A stretch of 64,000 bases of DNA, from positions 124,001 through 188,000 of the forward strand of contig NZ_QRBF01000003.1 of NCBI RefSeq assembly GCF_003363265.1, in the 5' to 3' direction. The position numbers and the translations under genes are program-made. The notes under the pieces are model-generated. The model did not search any database. It was not told where the DNA came from and saw nothing but the letters and a program-made list of their open reading frames with translations. Origin of the DNA: Dyella psychrodurans. Lineage in GTDB: Bacteria > Pseudomonadota > Gammaproteobacteria > Xanthomonadales > Rhodanobacteraceae. How positions within the stretch are numbered: the first letter of the stretch is position 1; each line of letters starts with the position of its first letter. This document shows positions 55,219 through 64,000 of the stretch, in pieces.

Positions 55219-55309
55219 GGCGCTGCCCGCGTCGGGATGGATGCCACCCAGCTTAGCAACCGGCCGCATGACAGGCGACTGACGCCTGTCATGCATTGCA
55301 CGTCCAGAT

Positions 55310-56053
55310 TTACTTCGCCTTGCCCTGGTTGGCCACGGCGGCCATTTTCGCAGCGATGGCGTCGGCGTCGCCCAGGTAATAGTGGCGCAACGGCTTGAGG
55401 TTATCGTCGAATTCGTACACCAGCGGCACACCGTTGGGGATGTTCAATTCCACGATGTCTTCGTCGGAAATGCCGTCAAGGTATTTCACCAGCGCGCGGA
55501 TCGAGTTGCCGTGCGCGACGAGCAGCACGCGCTGACCGCTGCGAATGGCCGGCGCCAGGACCTCGTCCCAATACGGCATGACGCGGGCGACCGTGTCTTT
55601 CAGGCACTCGGTGTCCGGAATGAGCTTGGGATCGAGGTCGGTGTAGCGCGGGTCGCGCAACGCGGGATTCGAATCACGCGGCAGCGGCGGTGGCGGAATG
55701 TCGTAGCTGCGACGCCACACTTTCACCTGGTCCTCGCCGTACTTGGCGGCGGTTTCGGCCTTGTTGAGGCCGGTGAGGCCGCCGTAGTGGCGTTCGTTGA
55801 GGCGCCAGTCGGTGAGCACCGGAATCCACATCAGGTCCATCGCATCCTGCACGTGCCAGAGCGTGCGCACGGCACGCTTGAGCACCGAGGTATGCGCCAC
55901 GTCGAAGTGGTAGCCCGCCTGAAGCAGGAGCTCGCCCGACTCGCGCGCCTCGGCAGCGCCCTGGTCGGTGATGTCGACGTCGGCCCAGCCGCTGAAGCGA
56001 TTTTCGAGGTTCCACAGGGACTGGCCGTGGCGGATCAATACGAGCTTGTGCAT
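55310..56053 (-). CDS. gpmA: 2,3-bisphosphoglycerate-dependent phosphoglycerate mutase
   Basis: 247 residues. Glycolytic mutase. Phospho-His in [24 protein letters not shown] near 6-29, second His in [19 protein letters not shown] near 178-196, [10 protein letters not shown]. Length as in E. coli GpmA (250). Confidence 0.96.
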   Translation of the reverse strand: MHKLVLIRHGQSLWNLENRFSGWADVDITDQGAAEARESGELLLQAGYHFDVAHTSVLKRAVRTLWHVQDAMDLMWIPVLTDWRLNERHYGGLTGLNKAETAAKYGEDQVKVWRRSYDIPPPPLPRDSNPALRDPRYTDLDPKLIPDTECLKDTVARVMPYWDEVLAPAIRSGQRVLLVAHGNSIRALVKYLDGISDEDIVELNIPNGVPLVYEFDDNLKPLRHYYLGDADAIAAKMAAVANQGKAK

Positions 56054-56198
56054 GGCGTGTTCGGATGACTGCGGGGCAAGTGGGGAATGGTGAGGGTCCG
56101 CCCGTGCCTCCGTCAATTCCTGCCCCTGCCGAAGGTCACGCTAAACCTATCGGCAACCTGGCGCATCTTTAGTCCTGACAAACCCACGGAGCTTTCTC

Positions 56199-56840
56199 AT
56201 GCGACTGATTACCCTAGCCCTCGTCACGCTTCTGCCACTGGCCGTTGCCGCGCAGGACATCGACAAGGTCAATGGCAACGCTTCGGTGGCGCCCGGCGAA
56301 CGCGCTGGCGACGTCCATAGCGTCAATGGCTCGGTCCATGTCGGCGATGGCGCCATTGTGCAAACGGCCGGAACGGTCAACGGCTCGGTCGATCTTGGCG
56401 CGAACGCGCAGGCCAGTTCGCTGCACACCGTCAACGGCGCCATCTCGCTTGCCCGCAGCAGCCGTGTAGGCGGCGGGGTCAAGAGCGTGAATGGCGACAT
56501 CTCGCTGGATCCCAGTGCCGATGTGGCCGGCGGCGTATCCAACGTCAATGGCACGATCTCGCTCGATCACGCGCACATCGCCGACGGCATCGAAACAGCC
56601 AACGGCAATATCACCGTGGGCGAAGGTTCGCGCGTGGAAGGCGGCATCGTGGTCGACGAAGTCAACCCGCACGGCAGAAACTGGCCCAATCGTCCGCCGC
56701 ACATCGTGATCGGCCCTCATGCCATCGTGACGGGCACACTCGATTTTCGCCGCGAGGTACGACTCGATGTCAGCGACACCGCGCAGATCGGCCCCGTAAA
56801 AGGCGCCACGGTCAACACGTTCCACGGCGCATCGCCGTAA
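56199..56840 (+). CDS. periplasmic repeat protein with a predicted beta-solenoid
   Basis: 213 residues; signal peptide about 1-18. Residues ~22-140 carry seven 'VNG' turns (NG at 25, 43, 61, 79, 98, 117, 135) at 18-19-residue spacing, each followed by a short strand (SVxL, AISL, DISL, TISL): one rung of a right-handed beta-solenoid per repeat. C-terminus is a non-repetitive beta stretch. No family recognised; bactofilin-like proteins share the shape but not a signal peptide. Confidence 0.7.
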   Translation: MRLITLALVTLLPLAVAAQDIDKVNGNASVAPGERAGDVHSVNGSVHVGDGAIVQTAGTVNGSVDLGANAQASSLHTVNGAISLARSSRVGGGVKSVNGDISLDPSADVAGGVSNVNGTISLDHAHIADGIETANGNITVGEGSRVEGGIVVDEVNPHGRNWPNRPPHIVIGPHAIVTGTLDFRREVRLDVSDTAQIGPVKGATVNTFHGASP

Positions 56841-56855
56841 TCGCGATGATCTGAG

Positions 56856-57833
<978 letters not shown>

Positions 57834-57915
57834 TCACGCGATTGCGTGAACGCCAGCTACCAGAGGCTGCTCGCGCCATCTAGGCAAGGTGTGGGGCCGT
57901 CGCTAGGCTCGTGAC

Positions 57916-59130
57916 ATGCGCGTGACAACCCTACCACTCGCGGTAACGGCCTATACCGCTACCTCTGCACTGGGCCTCGGCCTGGGCGCTCATCTGGACG
58001 CACTCGAGCAACAGCGCAGCGGGCTGCGTGCCAACGATTTTGGGGACAACCCTTTGGCCTGCTGGATCGGCCGCGTTGCCGGGCTCGAATCGGCCGCGTT
58101 TCCCGACCGGTACGCGCAATGGGATTGCCGCAATAACCGCCTCGCCTGGCTGGGATTGAACCAGGACGCGTTCGCGTCGAAGGTGGAAGCCGCCCAACGC
58201 CGCTACGGACCCGCACGCCTGGCGTTGCTGCTGGGCACCTCGACCGCCAGCATCGGCGCCACCGAAGAGGGTTATCGCCGCCTGGAGGACGATGTCCGGC
58301 TTCCGGCCGATCTGCACCGTACCGCTATCCACACGCCACACTCCCTGACGGCCTTCGTCGCATCGGCGCTGGACATCGATGGTCCCTGCCTGACCATATC
58401 CACCGCCTGCTCGTCCAGCGCCAAGGTCTTTGCGGGCGCGGAGCGGCTTATTCGCCTGGGCATGGTCGATGCCGCCGTGGTGGGCGGCGTCGATTCGCTT
58501 TGCGACAGCGTGCTGTACGGGTTCAATGCACTGGAACTGGTGTCGCCCGAACCGTGCCGACCATTCGACGCAGGCCGGCGTGGCATTTCCATCGGCGAAG
58601 CAGCCGGATTCGCGTTGCTCGAACGCATCGGGCCGGACACCGAGCATGCACCACGCGTGCTTGGCTGCGGCGAATCCAGCGACGCGCATCACATGTCCAC
58701 ACCCGATCCCGAAGGCGTCGGCGCCGAACTGGCGTTGCGCGACGTGCTCGAGCGCACCGGCCTCGATGTCGCGCACATCGACTACATCAACCTCCACGGC
58801 ACCGCGAGCCAGAAGAACGACGCCATGGAAGCAGCGTTGGTCGCACGTCGCTTCCCGACCAGCACGCGTGTCAGTTCGACCAAGGGTTTGACAGGCCACA
58901 CGCTGGGCGCTGCCGGCATCGTCGAATCCGTGATCACGTTGCTGGCGATGCGCGAGCGTTTCGTTCCGGGCAATGCGGGCATGGCGACAGCCGATCCGGC
59001 ATGCTCATCGCATTTCGCGTGGCGTAACGAAGCGCGCCCGATTCGGATCGCACTCAGTCATTCGTTCGGGTTTGGCGGCAGCAATGCCTGTCTGGCGTTC
59101 GCGCATGCAGTAGCAGGAATCGACGCATGA
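57916..59130 (+). CDS. beta-ketoacyl-ACP synthase (aryl-polyene/xanthomonadin type)
   Basis: 404 residues. Condensing enzyme fold with catalytic Cys in STACSSSAKVF near 158-168, His in NLHGTASQ near 293-300 and His in GLTGHTLGAAGIV near 325-337. Its closest neighbours in style are the KAS proteins of aryl-polyene clusters. First of three coupled genes (ATGA overlap with the next). Confidence 0.9.
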   Translation: MRVTTLPLAVTAYTATSALGLGLGAHLDALEQQRSGLRANDFGDNPLACWIGRVAGLESAAFPDRYAQWDCRNNRLAWLGLNQDAFASKVEAAQRRYGPARLALLLGTSTASIGATEEGYRRLEDDVRLPADLHRTAIHTPHSLTAFVASALDIDGPCLTISTACSSSAKVFAGAERLIRLGMVDAAVVGGVDSLCDSVLYGFNALELVSPEPCRPFDAGRRGISIGEAAGFALLERIGPDTEHAPRVLGCGESSDAHHMSTPDPEGVGAELALRDVLERTGLDVAHIDYINLHGTASQKNDAMEAALVARRFPTSTRVSSTKGLTGHTLGAAGIVESVITLLAMRERFVPGNAGMATADPACSSHFAWRNEARPIRIALSHSFGFGGSNACLAFAHAVAGIDA

Positions 59131-59918
59131 GTTCCCTGCGTGTTCAAGTGGAGGGCATCGGCGCGTGGTCCCCAACGGTGGCCGACTTCGATGCCTTTCG
59201 CCGCCTGTTGGAGGATGACGCTGTCGCCGCACCTTCCGCACGTCCGCCTGCATCGGCGCTGTCGCCCAACGAGCGGCGCCGCGCGCCGGAGAGCGTGCTT
59301 GTCGCCATCGAAGTCGCCTCGCAGGCGGTCGCCATGAGCGGGCGCGCGGCAGACACACTTGCCTGCGTCTTCGCATCGGCCTATGGCGACCAGGCCACGA
59401 CGGACTATATGTGCCGCGTGCTGGCGAGTGCACCGACAGAGCTATCACCCACGCGCTTCCACAACTCCGTGCACAACGCACCTGCGGGCTATTGGACGAT
59501 AGCCACGAATTGCCGCGCCCCCTCCAGTGCAATCTGCGCAGGGCATGCGAGCTTTGGCGCGGGTCTTCTGGAAGCAGCCGCGCAGGCCTGTGCCGATGAC
59601 CGCGCCGCATTGCTCGTGTGCAGCGATACGGCGGGCATGGGTCCTCTGGGCGAACTTATCGGATGCCGACATCCCTTCGGCGCGGCGCTGGTGCTGTCGC
59701 CATGCAAAGACGCAGGCGTGCCGGGACTACTTCTCGCGCCGGTGACGGACGCTCCTTCACATGCTCCATTGCCTGCCGTATGCGCGACGTGGATGCATGA
59801 CAATCCTTCCGCTGCGAGTCTTCCGTTGCTGGCCATGCTTGCGCGCGGCGGCGGCGAATGCGTACTGGCCGTCTCCGATCGATTGGGGCTGCATGTCGAG
59901 ATGGAGATCGTCGCGTGA
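59127..59918 (+). CDS. ketosynthase-like chain-length factor (Ketoacyl-synt_2)
   Basis: 263 residues, half the size of a KAS. N-terminal thiolase half with the pattern VFASAYGDQATTDYMCRVLASAPTELSPTRFHNSVHNAPAGYWTIATNC typical of aryl-polyene chain-length factors. The catalytic Cys is replaced (SSAICAGHASFG lacks the elbow), so it is a partner, not a condensing enzyme. Overlaps the next gene (GTGA). Confidence 0.87.
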   Translation: MSSLRVQVEGIGAWSPTVADFDAFRRLLEDDAVAAPSARPPASALSPNERRRAPESVLVAIEVASQAVAMSGRAADTLACVFASAYGDQATTDYMCRVLASAPTELSPTRFHNSVHNAPAGYWTIATNCRAPSSAICAGHASFGAGLLEAAAQACADDRAALLVCSDTAGMGPLGELIGCRHPFGAALVLSPCKDAGVPGLLLAPVTDAPSHAPLPAVCATWMHDNPSAASLPLLAMLARGGGECVLAVSDRLGLHVEMEIVA

Positions 59919-60679
59919 ACGAAACGCCACGCTGGTGTGTGCTGATTCCCTGTCTCAATGAGGAGGCGGCGATCGCATCGGTGGTGAAATCGGCGCTGCA
60001 GCTTGGCGCGCCGGTGATCGTGATCGACGATGGATCGACCGACGGCACACCGGAAATCGTTGGCACGTTGCCCGTCACGCTGCTTCATCACGCGACTCGA
60101 CAAGGCAAGGGTGAAGCACTGCGCACGGGATTTCGCGAGGCGCTCCGGCAAGGCTTCGACGCGGTGGTGACCATGGACGGCGACGGCCAACACCTGGCCT
60201 CCGATATACCGCGCCTGGTCGATGTGGCCAGGCGTTTTCCCGATCACATCGTGATCGGCGCGCGACTCCTGCAACGCGAACAGCAGCCCAAGGCGCGCCG
60301 CCGCGCCAATGCCTTCGCCGATTGGGGCATCTCCTGGGCATGCGCGCAGCCGGTGGCCGATACGCAGAGCGGTCAGCGCTGGTATCCGCGCAGCGCTTTG
60401 GATCTGGTGGAACTGGATGCGGAGAACTTCGTGTTCGAAGCCGCGGTACTTATCGCCGGCTCGCGCGAAAAAGGCCTAGGTATCATCTCGGTGCCGATCG
60501 CGTCGCGTTATCAGGGCGAATTCCGCATCAGTCACTTCAGTCCGGTGCGCGATGTGGTGCGCATCACGATGTACACGATCGGACGCGTACTTCACTACGG
60601 CGGCGTCCTAACGAGCTATCGTCGTTCGCGCGCGCAACCGCTGGTCATCGACGACACGTATTCACGCCGGGCGGTGTGA
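59915..60679 (+). CDS. family 2 glycosyltransferase
   Basis: 254 residues from GTG 59915. GT-A fold: PCLNEEAAIASVVKSA, DDGSTDGTPEIVG near 34, DGDGQHLASDIPRLVD near 87 with the DxD-like Asp. DPM1/dolichyl-phosphate-mannose-synthase-like. In polyene clusters such genes add a sugar or phosphosugar head group. Ends three bases from the convergent dehydratase gene. Confidence 0.88.
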   Translation: MNETPRWCVLIPCLNEEAAIASVVKSALQLGAPVIVIDDGSTDGTPEIVGTLPVTLLHHATRQGKGEALRTGFREALRQGFDAVVTMDGDGQHLASDIPRLVDVARRFPDHIVIGARLLQREQQPKARRRANAFADWGISWACAQPVADTQSGQRWYPRSALDLVELDAENFVFEAAVLIAGSREKGLGIISVPIASRYQGEFRISHFSPVRDVVRITMYTIGRVLHYGGVLTSYRRSRAQPLVIDDTYSRRAV

Positions 60680-60682
60680 CGG

Positions 60683-61123
60683 TCACGCTTCCATGTGCAT
60701 CACCGCCACGCGACCCGTGGCAAGCACTTGCGCACGCTGCTCCACCCTGAAGGTGTACTGTGCGCCACGCTCATCGGCGATCAGACACTCTGCGTGTATG
60801 TCCAGGGGTGCTGCTGAAAGGTCGACATATTCGGCCGTCAGATGCACATCGCGCAGGCTTACCAACCTGCCCTGCCGCACTCGCGTATCGCCTCTCGACG
60901 CAGCCAGAAGCGCACCATGCACCGCCACTGCTTGCGCTCCGTATTCGGCCAGATGGACGGCGTGCAGGCTCATACCATCGCACAATGGGTGTTCGTGCGA
61001 TTGGAGACGCTCGCCTTTCGCATGGATGCTCGTCGCATTCCAATCATGCACGATGTCGAGCAAGCGCATGGCGCCCGTGTGTGGTATGCGCTCCATCCAA
61101 TCGGCTTGCACGGTCACGCTCAT
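60683..61123 (-). CDS. hotdog-fold 3-hydroxyacyl-ACP dehydratase
   Basis: 146 residues. FabZ-like hotdog: RIPHTGAMRLLDIV near 11-24, LCDGMSLHAVHLAEYGAQA near 46-64. The catalytic His/Glu arrangement resembles ApeP dehydratases of polyene clusters. Fourth gene of a minus-strand operon; overlaps the acyltransferase (ATGA). Confidence 0.82.
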   Translation of the reverse strand: MSVTVQADWMERIPHTGAMRLLDIVHDWNATSIHAKGERLQSHEHPLCDGMSLHAVHLAEYGAQAVAVHGALLAASRGDTRVRQGRLVSLRDVHLTAEYVDLSAAPLDIHAECLIADERGAQYTFRVEQRAQVLATGRVAVMHMEA

Positions 61124-62067
61124 GCCTCGCGCATGGCATCGACGCTTGCGGGCGCGGCGTCCTGGCGATCGCCTTGCTGCCAGAAGTCGTAGAAGTTGAA
61201 CCAGTTGTACGGCTCCAGGCGCGCATAGTGCTCCAGCCGGGCCGCATAATGGCGCAGGATGTCGTCCAGCGCGCGATGACGATGTTCGCGCGGGATATCA
61301 ACGCGATCGGCGAACGACTCAAAGGTGAGCGTATAGCGCCGTCCACCGCGATACATGCCGAAACACAACATCACGGGTACTTGCAGTGCGTGCGCAAGTA
61401 GCCACGGACCGGTCGGGAATGGCGCGGGCTGCCCCAGGAAATCCACGCGACGCAGTGTTTCGTGTGCCCGGCCTCGATCGGCCAGCAAGGCCACCATGCC
61501 GCCAGCCCGGCAGGTCTCCGACGCCGCCAGCGTGATACCTGCCCCACCCTGTGACACATCGATCACCGCCTCGCCCACTTCGGGAGCGAGCGCTTCAAGC
61601 AGTTGGGTAATCGCAGGCGTCTTCTGCTTGTCGAGCAACACGCGCAGCGGAACCTGCGGGCATCGTGCGCTGAGCGTTCGCAGCACTTCGAAACTGCCTT
61701 GGTGCGAACCGATCAACAGCAAGCCCTTGCCTTGGGCCAGATACTGCTGAAGTTGCTCGATGCCATGTACGTCAATCTCGAAATCGCGCTCGCCATGCGC
61801 AAGCAGAAAGATGCGATCGGTCAACGTGATGGCGAAATAGTAGAGGTGCTTCAGCACCTCCCGCATGCGCGCGGGACGACCGAACACGCGACGAAGATAA
61901 TCGCGTGAAGCACGACGCTCCGCGCCGCGGCGGAAGAAGTAGTACAGCGTGATCGGATACAGGCATGCACGCATGAAGCCGCGCCCGCAACTCAGCGCCG
62001 CACGCACGACAAGGCCGATCGAGAACAGGTCCCCGCCCTCGCGTTGTTCCTGCCAGTGAGCGCTCAT
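61120..62067 (-). CDS. LpxL/HtrB-like acyltransferase of the polyene locus
   Basis: 315 residues. Lysophospholipid/lipid A acyltransferase family: IGSHQGSFEVLRTL near 119-132 with H-x4-E; MVALLADRGRAHETL near 193; membrane-associated N-terminus (FMRACLYPITLYYFF). In aryl-polyene clusters this enzyme attaches the polyene to the lipid anchor. Overlaps both neighbours by four bases. Confidence 0.87.
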   Translation of the reverse strand: MSAHWQEQREGGDLFSIGLVVRAALSCGRGFMRACLYPITLYYFFRRGAERRASRDYLRRVFGRPARMREVLKHLYYFAITLTDRIFLLAHGERDFEIDVHGIEQLQQYLAQGKGLLLIGSHQGSFEVLRTLSARCPQVPLRVLLDKQKTPAITQLLEALAPEVGEAVIDVSQGGAGITLAASETCRAGGMVALLADRGRAHETLRRVDFLGQPAPFPTGPWLLAHALQVPVMLCFGMYRGGRRYTLTFESFADRVDIPREHRHRALDDILRHYAARLEHYARLEPYNWFNFYDFWQQGDRQDAAPASVDAMREA

Positions 62068-62378
62068 GCCGCGCCCTCGATCAGTCCGCGCGCAAGCACA
62101 ATGTCCTCGCGACGGATTTCAAAACGAATGCGTCCTGCGGCGTCGCCCAATTCCACCTCGGCATGTTCCCCGGGGTGCAGCGGCGCCAGAAACTTCGCTT
62201 CCAGCACGCGCGCAAGACGCTGCGCACGCCAGTCGCGCAATGCCTTGGCCACGTGTTCAAGCAGCAACACGCCGGGCACCAGAGGATGCCCGGGAAAGTG
62301 CCCCGGCAGGCAGGGGTGCTCCGGCGGAACGCATATGTCCGCGCGATAACGCTGGGCGCTCGAGTTGCTCTGATCCAC
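62064..62378 (-). CDS. small hotdog thioester protein (dehydratase-like)
   Basis: 104 residues. FabA/FabZ-like core HPCLPGHFPGHPLVPGVLLLEHVAKALRDW near 21-50, catalytic-type His in GHFPGHP. Shorter than FabZ (about 150); lacks the C-terminal strand set. ApeI-type protein of polyene clusters. Starts 68 bases after the acyl carrier gene. Confidence 0.82.
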   Translation of the reverse strand: MDQSNSSAQRYRADICVPPEHPCLPGHFPGHPLVPGVLLLEHVAKALRDWRAQRLARVLEAKFLAPLHPGEHAEVELGDAAGRIRFEIRREDIVLARGLIEGAA

Positions 62379-62446
62379 GTGAATTTGCCGCTGGGAATAC
62401 CGGACTGATGATGCCGATCCGACCTGTCAGCGGCCTTAACGCACCA

Positions 62447-62716
62447 TCAAGCCGTTCGCTCTCGCTCAATATGTTCGGACAGCGCGTGCAAGCTGCTGAA
62501 AATACGCTGGTTGTCGGGGTGGTCCGAACGTAGCTGCATGCCATAGCGCTTGGATACGGCCAGCGCAATCTCCAGGGCGTCGATCGAGTCCAGCCCCAGA
62601 TCGCCGCCAAAAAGCGGTGCCTGAGGGTCGATCTGCGCGGGATCGACCGCCTCCAGATTGAGGGCCTCCACGATCAGGATCGCCAGTTCGTGTTCGGCAG
62701 CGGTCTGCGTGGGCAT
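62447..62716 (-). CDS. acyl carrier protein of the polyene locus
   Basis: 89 residues from ATG 62716. Four-helix ACP with phosphopantetheine Ser in GGDLGLDSIDALEIALAV near 42-59. First gene of the minus-strand operon ACP, hotdog, acyltransferase, dehydratase; divergent from xanB2 with 94 bases between. Confidence 0.88.
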   Translation of the reverse strand: MPTQTAAEHELAILIVEALNLEAVDPAQIDPQAPLFGGDLGLDSIDALEIALAVSKRYGMQLRSDHPDNQRIFSSLHALSEHIERERTA

Positions 62717-62810
62717 GGGTGTTTCGTGCTCCGGATACGCGGCCAACCCGAGGGCTGGAGCGGCCTGCCAGTGTAACATAGGGGGTCTTTAGTCGTTCCC
62801 GGTTGCGAGC

Positions 62811-63803
62811 ATGGTCCAGGCAAGCGAACACCTGCAGGTCGAACCCGGCCTGCCGCGTACTCCGCGCGTTACCTACCGCATGACGGATCTCAAGGCCGCG
62901 CTGGCCGAGCCGGGCGTGCTGGCCGTGTTCGGTTTCGGTGCCGGCGCCCCTGGCAGCGACGATCCGCGCTGGCTGCGCGTGGCGCTGGAGAGTTTCGACG
63001 CACCGGCGCCTTTGGAGCTGTGGCAGGTCGACGGCGAGGTGACCTGCGGTCGCGACGATGTGGTGCGCTGGTCTAGCGGCGGCAGCTGGCTGTTTGCGGT
63101 GATCGAACTCGACGAGCGCGAATGCGGCGGTACCGAGGGTGCTGCGCGAAAAGCGTATGCGGCTTTGCGCCAATTCATGAGCACACGCGGCGAGCGCAAC
63201 GTGTTGCGCATCTGGAACTACATCGGCGACATCAACGAAGGCGATAACGACGCCGAACGCTACAAGCAGTTCTGCGACGGCCGCGCTGCGGGACTGGGCG
63301 ATTTCTTCGCAGAAGGCTTTCCTGCGGCCACCGCCATCGGCCATCACCACCACTCGCGCGTGCTGCAGATTTATCTATTGGCCAGCACGGATGCGGGCAC
63401 CGCCGTGGAGAATCCGCGACAGGTCAGCGCATGGCGGTATCCCCGCCAATACGGCCGCACGTCGCCGGGCTTCGCGCGCGCCATGGTGATGCCCGCGCAG
63501 GATGCGCTGGCGATTTCCGGCACGGCCGCCGTCGTAGGACACGCATCGACGCACGAAGGCGATCTCGAAGCGCAGCTCAACGAAACACTGACCAACCTGG
63601 AAGCCCTGCTCACCACGGCGGGCATGCCGGCCGGTTTCGACACGCATTCGCCACTCAAAGTGTATGTGCGCCTGCCCACGGACGCGCCTCGTGTGCGCGA
63701 CATTCTGCAGCGTCGACTGCCGGGCGTACCCGTGCTTTTGATGCACGGCGATGTCTGCCGCAGCGAGCTGCTGGTGGAAATCGACGGCTGGTGCTTCGCG
63801 TAG
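62811..63803 (+). CDS. xanB2: XanB2 chorismatase (3-hydroxybenzoate / 4-hydroxybenzoate forming)
   Basis: 330 residues. FkbO/Hyg5/XanB2 family with a YjgF-like trimeric fold: VFGFGAGAPGSDDPRW, LRIWNYIGDINEGDNDAERYKQFCDGRA near 138-165, GHHHHSRVLQIYLLAS near 178, QYGRTSPGFARAM near 216. In Xanthomonas it converts chorismate to 3-HBA, the xanthomonadin starter, and to 4-HBA for ubiquinone. Placement beside the polyene genes supports the same role. Confidence 0.9.
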   Translation: MVQASEHLQVEPGLPRTPRVTYRMTDLKAALAEPGVLAVFGFGAGAPGSDDPRWLRVALESFDAPAPLELWQVDGEVTCGRDDVVRWSSGGSWLFAVIELDERECGGTEGAARKAYAALRQFMSTRGERNVLRIWNYIGDINEGDNDAERYKQFCDGRAAGLGDFFAEGFPAATAIGHHHHSRVLQIYLLASTDAGTAVENPRQVSAWRYPRQYGRTSPGFARAMVMPAQDALAISGTAAVVGHASTHEGDLEAQLNETLTNLEALLTTAGMPAGFDTHSPLKVYVRLPTDAPRVRDILQRRLPGVPVLLMHGDVCRSELLVEIDGWCFA

Positions 63804-63814
63804 CGCGAAGTTGC

Positions 63815-64000
63815 TCAGGCCTTTTTTTCAGGCCGTTTCCAACCTGGCAGTACGGTCTGTCGAGCACGGGCAAGGCTGAGCTCGCCGGCGGGCGCATCGC
63901 GGGTGATCACTGAACCCGCGCCGATGGTCGCCTGCGCACCGATCGTTACGGGCGCCACCAGCGCACTGTTGGATCCGATGAACGCGCCATCCTCGATGGT
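63815..64000 (-). CDS. glmU: GlmU C-terminal part (N-acetylglucosamine-1-P uridyltransferase), truncated by window edge
   Basis: Open on the minus strand from the window end to TGA at 63817-63815, 61 residues. Left-handed beta-helix hexapeptides [37 protein letters not shown] followed by the GlmU-specific tail [18 protein letters not shown]. Bifunctional enzyme making UDP-GlcNAc; this is the acetyltransferase end. Confidence 0.93.
   Translation of the reverse strand, partial: TIEDGAFIGSNSALVAPVTIGAQATIGAGSVITRDAPAGELSLARARQTVLPGWKRPEKKA

Overview
The window is a high-GC gammaproteobacterial chromosome segment, most likely from the Xanthomonadales (Rhodanobacteraceae, for example a Dyella, Luteibacter or Rhodanobacter relative). 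The pointers are a XanB2-type chorismatase next to aryl-polyene (xanthomonadin) genes, Xanthomonadales-style UbiJ/UbiB/UbiK/Coq7 ubiquinone genes, ComM, and a gammaproteobacterial thr operon with a leader peptide. The genus is inferred from protein resemblance only. No rRNA, intact tRNA or CRISPR array was seen.

Layout. 1-7.7 kb: housekeeping (tail of a Gld-type ABC auxiliary gene, DUF4340, mutM, tdk, rep, bluB, AI-2E exporter). 7.8-9.2 kb: a small AT-richer accessory patch with a BrnT/BrnA-like toxin-antitoxin pair, twin operators, a decayed tRNA-like 3' end and an orphan operator/terminator pair. 9.2-13.4 kb: lipoprotein, plsB, coq7-like. 13.7-15.6 kb: ArsR-controlled DUF899 operon. 15.7-22.4 kb: LysR regulator divergent from a six-gene operon with split ACAD10/11-like dehydrogenase and kinase genes plus SDR/MDR oxidoreductases, best explained as 4-hydroxyacyl-CoA catabolism. 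22.4-25.5 kb: TsdA-type thiosulfate dehydrogenase operon. 25.6-36.4 kb: ubiE, pagL, GST, EamA/Lrp pair, DUF3300 protein, proline iminopeptidase, LTA-synthase-like sulfatase, cpdB-like nucleotidase. 36.5-40.2 kb: thrL leader, homoserine dehydrogenase, thrB, thrC. 40.3-42.7 kb: isochorismatase/TetR pair, a clover-leaf inverted-repeat element, a lipoprotein and a sigma-54 controlled small membrane peptide. 42.8-47.4 kb: trmL, ubiJ-ubiB, truC, arfB, acyltransferase. 48-52 kb: LysR regulator and glyoxylate shunt aceB-aceA. 52.2-57.8 kb: comM, ubiK, PII, gpmA, a beta-solenoid repeat protein, hemF. 57.9-63.8 kb: a compact aryl-polyene gene set ending in xanB2; the window ends inside glmU.

How genes work together. 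Five ubiquinone factors (coq7-like, ubiE, ubiJ, ubiB, ubiK) share the window with XanB2, which in Xanthomonas makes both 3-hydroxybenzoate for the pigment and 4-hydroxybenzoate for ubiquinone. The fatty-acyl operon feeds beta-oxidation, whose acetyl-CoA would use the aceBA shunt. Regulation is unusually readable: operators sit inside promoters for arsR, the toxin-antitoxin pair and tetR; two promoters are placed so that transcripts would be leaderless; one promoter is a perfect sigma-54 site with an upstream palindrome cluster.
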